Shown: one piece after another, positions 1-9,000 of the stretch | Position numbering within the stretch: the first letter of the stretch is position 1 | How the letters are laid out: every line of letters begins with the position of its first letter | NCBI RefSeq assembly: GCF_002869765.1 | Contig: NZ_PNOR01000016.1 | Coordinates: 1-64,000 of the forward strand | DNA length: 64,000 nt | DNA from: Deinococcus planocerae | GTDB taxonomy: Bacteria > Deinococcota > Deinococci > Deinococcales > Deinococcaceae | Reading direction: 5' to 3' | Translations under genes and position numbers: made by a program | Notes under the pieces: model-generated | The model's input: the letters and a program-made list of their open reading frames with translations, nothing else | Told to the model about the DNA's origin: nothing | Database searches by the model: none

Positions 1-69
1 GGTTGGAACGGCCAGGAACTCATCTGCCAGAATGCGGACGCGCTCCCCCAGAATCTGTGACGTAGACAC
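1..69 (-). CDS. Possible 5' end of a gene running off the left edge
   Basis: Reading leftward from a GTG at 69 gives 23 open codons ([19 protein letters not shown] and on), a composition typical of a helical protein N-terminus. It is still open at the window edge. No clear Shine-Dalgarno at a normal distance and no -10 box was seen, so the start is uncertain. No family can be named from so few residues. It would be divergent from the 99-residue ORF beginning at 108. Confidence 0.3.
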   Translation of the reverse strand, partial: MSTSQILGERVRILADEFLAVPT

Positions 70-107
70 TCCCAGATTTTCTCGGCTGGGAGCGCTTCCC
101 CGTCGTT

Positions 108-407
108 ATGCAGGTGCAACTCCTGAGTGAAAGCGATAGCAGGCTGCTCACACAGCTAGGGCTGGTTGTGAGTACGCAAGATTATCAGCAGACAACCTAC
201 GGCGCGTTCGTCGCACTGGTCACCTCAGCCTCTACCGGTTACCCCTTTGAGGTTGCACTGACAGGCGGCTTCTCTGGCCGAGTCGTGCTTGCAGACTATA
301 TCACTCGATATAGCTTTAGCCATTGCGAAATGGCCTTCGTTGAGGCGGTGCCAGGTCAAATTGTAAATCAGGTTCTAGGAAAAATTGAGGCGATCTTGAG
401 GTTGTAG
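108..407 (+). CDS. Hypothetical protein, 99 aa
   Basis: An open frame starting at ATG 108, with balanced composition and lower GC than the rest of the window. The protein is acidic to neutral, with a Gly/Val-rich middle (near residues 50-62) and a helical C-terminus. I recognise no family, signal peptide or membrane segment. The ribosome binding site is weak (GGGAG lies too far upstream). A strong hairpin follows 27 bases after the stop, which supports a transcription unit ending here. Lower GC suggests acquired DNA. Confidence 0.4.
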   Translation: MQVQLLSESDSRLLTQLGLVVSTQDYQQTTYGAFVALVTSASTGYPFEVALTGGFSGRVVLADYITRYSFSHCEMAFVEAVPGQIVNQVLGKIEAILRL

Positions 408-433
408 AATGCAGCAACACGCGAAGGCATGAC

Positions 434-467
434 ACAGGGGGGTGGCCCATACGGGCCACCCCCCTGT
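434..467. terminator. Strong perfect hairpin after the 99-aa ORF
   Basis: Arms of 15 bases (434-448 and 453-467) pair perfectly around a 4-base ATAC loop: ACAGGGGGGTGGCCC against its complement. No T-tract follows on either strand, so it may be a terminator of the T-poor kind common in high-GC genomes, or simply an RNA-stabilising structure. Confidence 0.5.
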
Positions 468-719
468 AGTAACAACGCCATCTATAAACTTTTGAAGATG
501 TGCAAAAGAACGGCTAGGACTATGCAAAAGCACGAGTTGAGGGGTGCCTGGGCATGAGCGGTATCAGAGTGGTGTCATCCGCCCCATGGTAAAATCTGCA
601 TAATGGATGCAACAATAGATTCAGACATGAATATAAGTCTGCCGTCGAGATGCGTTCTCAGCGGCACGAGAAACGACAAATACACCTTCTCTTGACATGA
701 ACTCTGTCGTCGGACAAGA

Positions 720-1130
720 TACTTTCCCTTTTACCGATGTATATTCCCACTTGCTCAACAGCAGGCGCGCCCACCCGGGCGCGCTTTTCGCTATTTGACA
801 AGTCATTTTTGCTTGAGGCAAGCACTGACGCTTCCGGCAAATGGGAAAGTAGCGCCACCCCCGGAAGTAGCCGGAGCGCGTCCCAGACGTCACACAGCGT
901 ATTTTCCCACTCCTCTACGGGGGCTGCGGACCCGCCTTTCACGCCGTGCTGGACGGCATTCCTCCCGCTTCCACAACCGACACCCCCGCAGCGCTTCAGC
1001 ACTCATGCCCTCGCAGCAGGCAGGTCGGAAAAAAATGGGGAAATAGCTCGCATTCCCGCGCGGCCTTCCCACCGTCCAGGACAGCGTTCACCCTATTTTC
1101 CCATTGCAGGATTGATTTTCCCACTCCTCG
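720..1130. repeat. Cluster of TTTTCCCA-type short repeats in a gene-poor stretch
   Basis: No convincing gene lies between 408 and 1307; the open frames here overlap on both strands and look like GC-driven noise. The stretch holds an exact 15-base repeat, ATTTTCCCACTCCTC, at 901-915 and 1115-1129, and a partial copy ATTTTCCCA at 1095-1103. Related TTTCCC/GGGAAA words occur near 722, 742, 840 and 1038, on both strands. The AT-rich core stands out from the GC-rich background. Function unknown: protein-binding sites, an iteron-like array or decayed DNA are all possible. Confidence 0.45.
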
Positions 1131-1307
1131 ACCGGTCCTCGCCGCCCCGGGGGTGCTGTCGTGCCGGCCGCGCCCGCCTTTCGGGCCAGAAAGCCGGGGA
1201 ACCGGGCACGGCGCCGTGCAGCCCTGCAAGTGCGTCCAGGCCAGCAGAGCGTGCTAACGTCTCGCTGGACCCAGGGCCGCGAGCCGCGCCCGGGAACAGG
1301 AGACCTG

Positions 1308-2054
1308 ATGCACGTACCCGACTGGATCAGGGAGACCAACTTGCGCGAGCTGCGTGCCCGGGTCGAGAACCTGCCCCTCGAGAAGCTGGCCCTTGGGCGC
1401 CGCACCTACCGGGCCACCGCCGCCGCCAGCGTGCTGACCTGGGCCACCGGCCTCCTCGTCGTCGGTGCGTTCACGCAGTGGCTCTACCAACGGTTCGGCC
1501 TCGCTTTCGGAGGGGTAGCCGGCCTATTGCTGCTGATTACCTACGCTGGGCTGTACGCGAGCTACCTCCAGGACGGCTGGCAAAAGTCGAAGTCCGACGC
1601 TCCCGCCTGGAGCTGGGCGTGGTGCCAGGTCATGTCGCGCTCCTGGCTGCCCCTGGTACTCGCGGCAACCGCCCTGCAACTGGGCATCTATGCCCTGCTC
1701 ATCCTGGTCGTGGCCCTGCTCTCCGGAGAGTCGCTGGCCTCGAGCCTGCGCGGCGCGCTGCTCGTCGGCGGCATGGGAGCCGCGATCTACCTGCCCGTCT
1801 TCCTGGCCAACATCGCCGGGGAACTCATCCGGGGCCTGCTGGGGCTGCTGGGTGGCACGGGCAAGCGGGTGGAGCGGCCCACCCCCAACCCGACGTTCGT
1901 CGAACGCCTCCTGACCCCCAGGATGGCCAGCATGAGCCTGGAAGAACACCCAGGTGGGCGAAGGCCGCCCCGCGCGTGCACCCGTGCTGTGGCTGCCGGT
2001 GAGTCCGCCGCGCTGGGCGCCAGCCTGGGGCAGCTGGCGGGGGCCGTGGCATGA
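1308..2054 (+). CDS. Hypothetical integral membrane protein
   Basis: Start ATG at 1308 is chosen for the AGGAGA ribosome binding site just upstream (about 1298). The 248-residue protein has an N-terminal charged segment (MHVPDWIRETNLRELRAR), then about four hydrophobic helices between residues 40 and 185: near 43-60, 65-85, 115-145 and 155-180. A Pro/Arg/Ala-rich tail near residues 190-248 is probably disordered. No family recognised; it resembles small Deinococcus-specific membrane proteins. A clear terminator lies 97 bases downstream. It is convergent with the PIWI-type operon on the other strand. Confidence 0.65.
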   Translation: MHVPDWIRETNLRELRARVENLPLEKLALGRRTYRATAAASVLTWATGLLVVGAFTQWLYQRFGLAFGGVAGLLLLITYAGLYASYLQDGWQKSKSDAPAWSWAWCQVMSRSWLPLVLAATALQLGIYALLILVVALLSGESLASSLRGALLVGGMGAAIYLPVFLANIAGELIRGLLGLLGGTGKRVERPTPNPTFVERLLTPRMASMSLEEHPGGRRPPRACTRAVAAGESAALGASLGQLAGAVA

Positions 2055-2150
2055 AGGCCTGTCCACGGGCTTCTCAGGACCGGGCAGAGGCCGCCGCGAG
2101 AATGCCTCAAGCTTGATGAGCCCCCGGCCGGGTGAAGCCGGATGAACATG

Positions 2151-2183
2151 CCCCCAGCGTGCGCAGGCGCTGGGGGTTTTTTG
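2151..2183 (+). terminator. Rho-independent terminator
   Basis: CCCCCAGCG at 2151-2159 pairs with CGCTGGGGG at 2168-2176 around an 8-base loop, followed directly by TTTTTTG. This ends transcription of the membrane protein gene at 1308-2054 and separates it from the convergent PIWI-type operon. Confidence 0.9.
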
Positions 2184-2230
2184 TTGGTGGCTGCAGTGGG
2201 AACCCGGGCGCTGGCAGGATCAAGCAAGGT

Positions 2231-2250
2231 GGGTCCACTTTTGCGGACCC
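2231..2250 (-). terminator. Hairpin after the PIWI-type operon
   Basis: On the minus strand GGGTCCGC, AAAA, GTGGACCC forms an 8-bp stem with one G-U pair, a few bases past the stop of the last small gene of the operon. No T-tract follows, so termination is an inference from position. Confidence 0.4.
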
Positions 2251-2255
2251 CACGG

Positions 2256-2483
2256 CTACTGTTCGCTGGGCTCAGAGCTCAGACGTCGGCGCCGGGGCTG
2301 GAAGTCGCTGGGGAAGGTGGCTCCCTGGCTGGCCGCCCGTTGGAAAGTGTTGGCGAGATTCTCGATCTCATCGCGCACGACGTCGCCAAAGCGCTCTGTC
2401 GCGGCAATGGCAAGTTCGGCGCGGTTCGGCTGCGGGCGCCGACCGTCACGCAGCTTGCGTTGGTGGGGATAACGATGAGCCAT
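2256..2483 (-). CDS. Small basic protein, fifth gene of the PIWI-type island
   Basis: ATG at 2483 is preceded at 5 bases by a full AGGAGG (2489-2494), the best ribosome binding site in this part of the window. An in-frame GTG at 2486 is too close to that site. The 75-residue product has a basic N-terminus (MAHRYPHQRKLRDGRR), a central helix of mixed charge (about residues 20-50) and an Arg/Ser-rich tail. No family is recognised. The start lies 46 bases after the stop of the 258-residue gene and in the same direction, so it probably belongs to the same transcript while being translated independently. That setup would suit a partner needed in different amounts, such as an antitoxin-like or regulatory protein, but this is inference only. 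Confidence 0.6.
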   Translation of the reverse strand: MAHRYPHQRKLRDGRRPQPNRAELAIAATERFGDVVRDEIENLANTFQRAASQGATFPSDFQPRRRRLSSEPSEQ

Positions 2484-2532
2484 CACAGCCTCCTGGAGTC
2501 AGAGCTTAGCGCATCGGGCAGACCCACATTGT

Positions 2533-3309
2533 TCAGATGAGGATGAGTCTACACGTCTCCCCCGCTAGGGGGGTGAGGGGGTGCTGGCGGCGCTGGTAGG
2601 TGGTGACCGACCGAGGGCCCTGTAGGTAGAGCGCTTGCTGCTCTGTGCCCTGAGGACACCGATACAGCTGGCTGCGGCCAAGGCGGACTGCAACCAGCAC
2701 GTGCCAGGAGTGTTCCTGTCCAGCGTCGGTGATGGCCCCATGGTAGACGCCCCGCAGTTCGAAGCTGTTGGCGTCGTCGTTGGGATACACCAGGAAGGCG
2801 CTCAAGTCGCTCAGGATCTGAGCCGGCAGGGAATGGCCGGGGACCTGGCTGGCCATGAGGGCAATCTCGTATGTGTACAGGAAGAGGATGGGCAGCGCGT
2901 AGTACTTCGTCTCCGACCGCCGCGCCGCCTCCTGCTGGAGTTCGGTCAGTGCCCGCTTCAAGCGCAGGACCGCCGGATCCCCAAGGGCGATGGTGGCCGC
3001 GAGGTCCAGCAGGTCCTCGAAATCGGCCACGAGGCAGTCGTAGAGATCGTCGATTCGCGCCTTGAAGGGACGGTAGTGCTTGGTCAGGTGGCGGTCTGGG
3101 GCCGTCCACTTGTCGCGAAAGGGCCGCAGCTCACGGCTGACCTTGCGCAGAAGCGCCCGGTTGATGCTGAGCGACACCGGGAGCTGCCCGCCCGGCAGCA
3201 TCGCGAACGTGAACCCGTAGCCCGCTTCCGCGGCGATCAACGATTTGTGGTGGTCATGGCGCCTGTTGGCGGCGTCAGGATGGTCTGCGCGCACTGGCCC
3301 CGCCATCAT
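2533..3309 (-). CDS. Unrecognised fourth gene of the PIWI-type operon
   Basis: The ATG at 3309 overlaps the stop codon of the PIWI gene (ATGA), which indicates translational coupling. The 258-residue protein is soluble and two-part. The first half is helical and charged (about residues 50-130, with KVSRELRPFRDKW and a DDLYDCLVADFEDLLDLAA helix). The second half is more beta-like (about residues 165-258, with GVYHGAITDAGQEHSWHVLV and a C-terminal CRLILI). I see no nuclease, NTPase or membrane signature. The classical three-gene pPIWI-RE cassette does not, to my knowledge, include it. It could be a dedicated cofactor, effector or immunity component. Confidence 0.8.
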   Translation of the reverse strand: MMAGPVRADHPDAANRRHDHHKSLIAAEAGYGFTFAMLPGGQLPVSLSINRALLRKVSRELRPFRDKWTAPDRHLTKHYRPFKARIDDLYDCLVADFEDLLDLAATIALGDPAVLRLKRALTELQQEAARRSETKYYALPILFLYTYEIALMASQVPGHSLPAQILSDLSAFLVYPNDDANSFELRGVYHGAITDAGQEHSWHVLVAVRLGRSQLYRCPQGTEQQALYLQGPRSVTTYQRRQHPLTPLAGETCRLILI

Positions 3310-6059
3310 GCCACTTCCTCCCCACTCTCCTGCTCCTCCTCTTCAGCCAGGTCGTAGTCCGGCACGTAGTCCTTGAGGAAGGAGGCAAAGTGCAGGGGCC
3401 CTGGCGCACTCGTCCAGCTTCCAAAATGCGCGTACTCGCTGCGCAGCGCCTCCACCAGCTTGGCCAGGTCCTCCGCCGCGTGCCGCTTGCTGCGCACCAC
3501 CGTGATCTCCAGCGCGTTCGGCGTGATCCAGGCGTCGGTGTGCGGCGGGCCCGGATTCCCCTTCTCGTCGGGAATGGGCCGGTAGGTGCTCGCACCGCGC
3601 CGGGGCTTGAAGATGCGCGAGCCGAAGGAGAGGTAGGTCGGCATCGCCGGCCCGGTGTCCGTCAGGTGGTAGAGGTCGGCGTTGCTCCAGGTTGCCGAGG
3701 GCCGCACCTTCCCATCAATGGTCACCCGCACCCTGGGGGTGTCCATGATGACCTTCGGAGCATGCCCAGGCCGCAGGCGCACCAACGAGGCGTCCGGGAA
3801 GTCCTGCTCGGCGTGGGGCTCGGCCCCCAGACGCACGCTCTCCGGGTGCAGGCTCGCGTCCGCCAGCCAGGGCCACATCCCGCTCAGGGTGCTGGCGTCG
3901 GCGAGCACGATCAGGTCGCGATGCGCCGTGGCGCGCTCCGCCGCGATGCGGTGCACGAACTCCTGGGTCAGGCGCTTGCGCTCCTCCTCGGTCTCCTTCT
4001 TCGTCTTGCGGCGTGCCAGGTAGCTGGGGCCGTTCGCAGTCAGCACCCGGATCACCTGGGGCAGCTCCATCATGTTCGTGATGCGCGGCTCCCCGTCCCC
4101 CTCGCGCAGCATCACCGCCGCGCGGCAGGTGCCCGTGACCGTATCCAGCTCGACGGCATAGGGAATGAAGCTCGTCTCGTTCTGGCGGAATCCCGTTCGG
4201 TTCGTGCGAATGATGCCTAGCCCCAGCACGGTCGGCTGGAAGCCCTCGTCGGCGACCCCCAGGCTCTGCACCAGCTTCCCCTGGATGCCGTGCATCTTGC
4301 CGATGCTCTTCCAGGCCAGGTCCCGCCAGGCGTTGATCGTCCGGACCTGGAAGTTCTTCTCCGCGCCATGCGTGGGCGTGCCGTCCTTCTTGCGCTTGCT
4401 CGGCAGCAGGTACTGGACCGTGAGGCCCAGTTCACGGTTCAGGGTGATGCGCGCCGCGCGCTTGTTGACGGAGTCGTCGTGCCGCCCCCCGTACCACTCG
4501 TCGGCGAGCACCAGGACCCCGTGCAGGGGTTGGCCGGCCGCATCTTGCAGCTGCCGCAGCCGCGTCACGAAGGGGGCCCAGGCCAGTGCCCGCGCCCGTG
4601 CCCGCTCCGCCGGCCGGGTGCCCTTGGGCTCCGTGCGAGGCCCGTGCACGTTATCGGGCAGCGCCTCCAGATGAATGGTGGCCCCCTCGCCCAGGACACT
4701 CTCGAGAATGGCCTTGGCGCGCTCGGCGTCCGCCAGCAGCCCGTTGTAGTAGCCGATCACCAGGTGGTGCGAGCCGCCGTAGTGCTCGTCGATGGCCCCT
4801 CGGACCCGCTCGGTCCACTTCTGGAACTCGCGCTCGGCGTCCGCGATCGCCTTGAGGGTCTTCCTGTCGGTGTTCTCGTCAATCGCTGGCGGGTCCTCGA
4901 AGGCGAGCTTCCACGCCATGTCCGCGTCGCTCTGCTGCCCGTAGAAGGTCGGGATCTCCCGGATTGCCGTCCATGGGGTGAAACCGTGGAGCTTCAGGTG
5001 TTCGGCCGCCCGCTCGAAGGACAGCCGACGGTCGAGGTCCGTCACGCCGCGCAGCGCCGCGTCGGTCTCCGCCCGGCCGTTGCGGTGGGTGATCACCACG
5101 CGGTGCTGGCCGTAGACCCCGGTCGTGCCCCTCAGCGCGAGGTCCGCGGCGGTGACGCCGGTGAGCGGCAGATCGTAGCGGCGCGCGAGCGCCTGGTACT
5201 CGGCGGTCAGGCTAAGGTCCGCGCCCACCTCGAAGCGCAGGGCGCGGGCCTCCCCGGCCGGCAGGACGTAACCGCTCAGGTCATCGAAGCCCGCCCGTGG
5301 CTCGCGCGCCCAGACGAACTTCTTGTGCCGCAGCTGGATCACCGGGAGGGACCGCCCCGGGTAGGTCTCCACGCTCACCGTGATGCCCACGCTGAAGCGC
5401 ACCTGGGTGTCCGCCACGTCCAGCGTGATGGGGTCGCTCATCAGGTCGGCGTGGTTCGTCCCCAGGTCGCTGCTCACCACCCGGCGCATGGGCCCCGCCT
5501 CCGGGTACACCTCCCGCCCGGCGAGCTTGTCGGCCACGAAGTCCGCCAGGTCCGCGTACTGCGTCCGAGTGGTGGGCTTGGCCGACCCCGTCTGCCGCTG
5601 GGCCTCCCACTGGAACACCTGGGTGCGGTGTGTCCGGGCGCCCACTGCGCCCCCGTTCAGGGCGAGTTGCCGCAGGGCCTTGGCCGCCCGGGCGTCCACC
5701 CGCTCGAGTTCCAGGACCGCCTCCTGCACCCAGTCGGCGACCGCCGCGTTCGCCGCCCGCTCCGCCGTCTCCACCCCCGTGGCGCTCAGCGCCAGCGTGG
5801 GGTCCACGCCCCGGCCGAAGCTGCGGTCCACCCGGATCACCCCGGCGTCACGGGCCTGCAAGCGCAGGCGCAGGTCGCGCACGGGCAGGCCCTCCTTGTA
5901 GGGCCTCAGGCTGGCGTCCATCGCCTCCAGCAAGGGCCGCACCTGATCACTCCATCCCACCCGGGTGACAACGTGTTCGGGGTTGAGGACGTTCGTGAAG
6001 GCGAGCGCCGTGGGCGTGGCGTTGACGGTCCGGGTCCTGGGTTGCTTGGGCACAGTCAC
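3306..6059 (-). CDS. pPIWI-RE family protein (MID and PIWI/RNase H-fold modules)
   Basis: A 917-residue Argonaute-related protein, predicted to bind nucleic acid and act in defence. GTG 6059 overlaps the helicase stop (GTGA). About residues 1-390 form an N-terminal region; about 400-560 form a MID-like Rossmannoid unit including LVLADEWYGGR (near 515-525); about 600-905 form the RNase H-like PIWI unit. The family is named for a conserved Arg and Glu. The likely candidates here are R618 in LGLGIIRTN and E851 in ALEITVVRSKR. D721 in LIVLADAST is a candidate acidic active-site residue, while the first core strand (VLGLGII) lacks the usual Asp. Nuclease activity is therefore uncertain. The acidic tail (EEEEQESGEEVA) is typical of a disordered end. 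The neighbours, helicase and REase, are the expected partners and strengthen the call. Confidence 0.85.
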   Translation of the reverse strand: MTVPKQPRTRTVNATPTALAFTNVLNPEHVVTRVGWSDQVRPLLEAMDASLRPYKEGLPVRDLRLRLQARDAGVIRVDRSFGRGVDPTLALSATGVETAERAANAAVADWVQEAVLELERVDARAAKALRQLALNGGAVGARTHRTQVFQWEAQRQTGSAKPTTRTQYADLADFVADKLAGREVYPEAGPMRRVVSSDLGTNHADLMSDPITLDVADTQVRFSVGITVSVETYPGRSLPVIQLRHKKFVWAREPRAGFDDLSGYVLPAGEARALRFEVGADLSLTAEYQALARRYDLPLTGVTAADLALRGTTGVYGQHRVVITHRNGRAETDAALRGVTDLDRRLSFERAAEHLKLHGFTPWTAIREIPTFYGQQSDADMAWKLAFEDPPAIDENTDRKTLKAIADAEREFQKWTERVRGAIDEHYGGSHHLVIGYYNGLLADAERAKAILESVLGEGATIHLEALPDNVHGPRTEPKGTRPAERARARALAWAPFVTRLRQLQDAAGQPLHGVLVLADEWYGGRHDDSVNKRAARITLNRELGLTVQYLLPSKRKKDGTPTHGAEKNFQVRTINAWRDLAWKSIGKMHGIQGKLVQSLGVADEGFQPTVLGLGIIRTNRTGFRQNETSFIPYAVELDTVTGTCRAAVMLREGDGEPRITNMMELPQVIRVLTANGPSYLARRKTKKETEEERKRLTQEFVHRIAAERATAHRDLIVLADASTLSGMWPWLADASLHPESVRLGAEPHAEQDFPDASLVRLRPGHAPKVIMDTPRVRVTIDGKVRPSATWSNADLYHLTDTGPAMPTYLSFGSRIFKPRRGASTYRPIPDEKGNPGPPHTDAWITPNALEITVVRSKRHAAEDLAKLVEALRSEYAHFGSWTSAPGPLHFASFLKDYVPDYDLAEEEEQESGEEVA

Positions 6060-9000
6060 TCCTGGTCGAGGTCGCCGTCGTCCTCGAGGTTGGTCGGCGG
6101 GTAGAAGTCGTCCTCGTCGTCGTCGGGGGTCCGCAGCCCGCCCGTGGTCAACCCCTCGATGTCCTCGAAGGCCGCCGCGAAGGGCCCATACAGGGCGTCC
6201 AGCACCGCCCGCTGGGCTGGGTCGCTGTGGGTGACGTAGCCGGCGAGGAGGTTGCGCATGGTCACCAGGACGCTGGAGCGCTCGCTGTCGGGCTCACCTT
6301 TTGCGCTCTGGGGCGCCCAGGCGGCGTCCACGAAGTACACCTCAGCGGGGCTGCTCTTGCGGATGGCGCGCCCGATGGTCTGCAGGATGGGAATCAGCAG
6401 GTTCGCGCTGAAGGCGCGCAGGAAGCTGTCAGGCAGCCGGCTGGCGCTCAGCGGCACCGACAGCAGCCGCATGACCCGGTCGTACAGCGCCCGCCGCTGG
6501 GCCAGGTAGCTGTTGCCCACCTCTGCCAGGCTGCTCGTTGGCAGGTGCTGCCGGTCGAACAGCTCGGTGTCCCGGGCGATGGTCGAGAGCATCAGACCCA
6601 GGTCGCCCACCACTGGGTGCGGGCGCGTCAGGAAGTACACCGAGCCGATCGCCGCGGCGCCGCTGTCCTCGTCATCGGTGGAGAAGACGATGTTCACCCC
6701 GCGGCCCAGCGCCGTGAGGGGGAACACCACGACCGTCACGTCGTCGTCGTGCCCCAGAGCCTCCACCTGCCCGCGCAGGATGTAGTGCTCGCTGGGTGAG
6801 GGGGCCTCGGGCCGGACCCGCACCACCCCGCGGGTGCGCTCGGCCAGCGCGGGGTTGACCCGGGCGATCTGGCGCACGACCTGCTCGACCTGAACGTAGG
6901 AGTTCACCACCAGGGCGCATTTGCGGTGGCGGCACCCGGGCGTGCTCATGGAGCGCGCCGCACGCTCTAGCGGGCTCAGCCCGCCGATGCCGGGCTTGGC
7001 GAGGTAGGCCGCCATGTGCCGCAAATTCTCCAGACGGTGGCGCCCGGCCCCGCTGAAGCGCAACGGCTCGTCGCGGGTGGGGTGGCGGATGGGCAGGAGG
7101 CGCAGCGTGAGCTGCACCTGGTCGCTCTGCTTGGGGCGCAGCACGTAGCTCGGCGGCACGCCCACGTGGTAGGACGAGCTGTCGGGCATCCACGAGGTGG
7201 CACTGGTCAAGAGGACGTTGGCGCCCTCCTCGTGCAGGCGGTGCAACAGCAGCCGGGGGGCAGTGTCGAGCACCAGGTAGTCGATGTCGAAGCCGCGGCC
7301 GCCCTCCTTCTCGCGGTAGCGCACGCTGCTGAAGGTGCCCAGCAGGTTGCGCGGGACGAACTGCTCCAGGTCGGCGCTGGCGTTGGCGCGCACCGCCTGC
7401 GGCAGGATGCCGTAGTGCGCCAGCGGCCGCGTCATGCGCACGAGTTCCTGGTAGGCGGCGATGGTGAAGCCGGCGGCGACGGTGAGCCGCGCGACCGGCG
7501 CGAGTTCCTGCCGCTTCTCCGGGGCCAGCAGCCAGGCGAAGTGCCCCGCGAGGACGTCCAGCTCCTCACTGAGGTCCGCCGAGCGCGTCAGCGCGTGCAG
7601 GTAGTTCTCGAAGGCGTCCACCAACTCCTGCCAGCGGGCCTCGGCGGCCGCGGAGGTGAGGTCCAGCGCCTCGGCGAGTTGCGCGGCCTGGCCCCAGGGG
7701 CGGCGGTCGCGAAAGAACGCCTTGTACATGGCGCTGTCCCAGAAGGCGTAGATCGCGCTGCGCCGGGCGCTCGTGCAGGGCACCCCCAGGGGCCGTTGCG
7801 CCTCCCTGATCAGGAAGTTGGTGGTGAGCAGCCGGCCCGCGAAGTCCAGCCCGAGCTCGTCCCGGTGGTCACGCTCGTAGGTGTCGATCTCCTCGTGGAA
7901 GCGCACCAGGTGCCGTTCGAAGTTGTTCGCCGCGTAGTGGTGCGGGTACAGCTGGCGGCGGTCGTGCACCGCGAGGCGCCCGGTCAGCGACAGGCCGGTG
8001 ACCTCCTGGGCCTTGGTGTGAACGCTGTCGGCCGAACCGCTGAGGTCCAGCGCGTTGGCGCCCAGTTCGTCGAGCACCTTCTGGGTCTCGTCCACCTCGT
8101 CGAAGATCACCAGGTCAAAGGTGCGGGCGATCAGCTCGAAGTACTGCAGCCGCTCGGGGCTGGTATGGGCCGGCACCGTGGTGTCGGCGCTGCGCACATG
8201 CCCCAACCAGACGCTCGCCGTCACGAGGTCCCGCTGGTTCTTCACCCGGCCGCAACGGCTCCACATCGGGCAGAGGTGAGGCTGCGTCTTCCCGGGCAGG
8301 TGCAGGCTCTCGCAGGGGGCGTCCTCGGGGGCCCACAGCTCCCAGGCCTCGCCCTCGTTCACCGCGAAGGCGGGCAGCGGGCAGGTCTGCGCGAACAGGT
8401 CGGCCCCAACGCGGGTCTGGGCGAAGCCGTTCGCACCCTGGGTAGCGATGAGTTCCGCCAGGCGCTCCCCGTGCTGCTGGTGGGTGCTGGCGGAGCGGCC
8501 GACGAGCATCGCCACCGAGGTCCGGTAGCGCCGCAGGCGCTCGAGGTATTCTCGGGCGGTCTCGATGCTGGTGAAGAACACCGCCACCCGCTTGTCCTGC
8601 TCGGCGAGGTGCGCGCACAGCAGGCTGATCAGGGTGGTCTTGCCGGCGCCGGGCAGGCCGATCAGGTGGTGCAGGCCGCGCAGGTCGAGTTCCTCGGTGT
8701 CTTCCAGGCCCTCGGCCGCCACCCGCTGCAGGTGGATGACCCCTTCCAGGCGGGCGGTCCAGTTCTCCGGCTTCCAGCGGTCCTTGTTCGCTTCGTCAAT
8801 CGCGTCCAGCCGCGCCGCCGTGACCCGCAGATCTGCCAGGGTGACCCGCAGATCAGCGTCGGGAGTGCGGGTCAGGTCGTGCTGCCGGGGCCTGGGCAGG
8901 TCCAGGCCCAGCAACCGCACGGGCACATCGACCGCTTCGGTATGGGGGCGCAACCGGGCGACGAGGTCGCCCCCGGGCGCGAGTTGCAGGCCGTGCCGGG

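Noticed and set aside
737..2002. 421-codon frame before and across the membrane protein gene
   Set aside because: Wrong frame relative to the gene with AGGAGA and hydrophobic helices; its product is Arg/Pro/Ala-rich noise.
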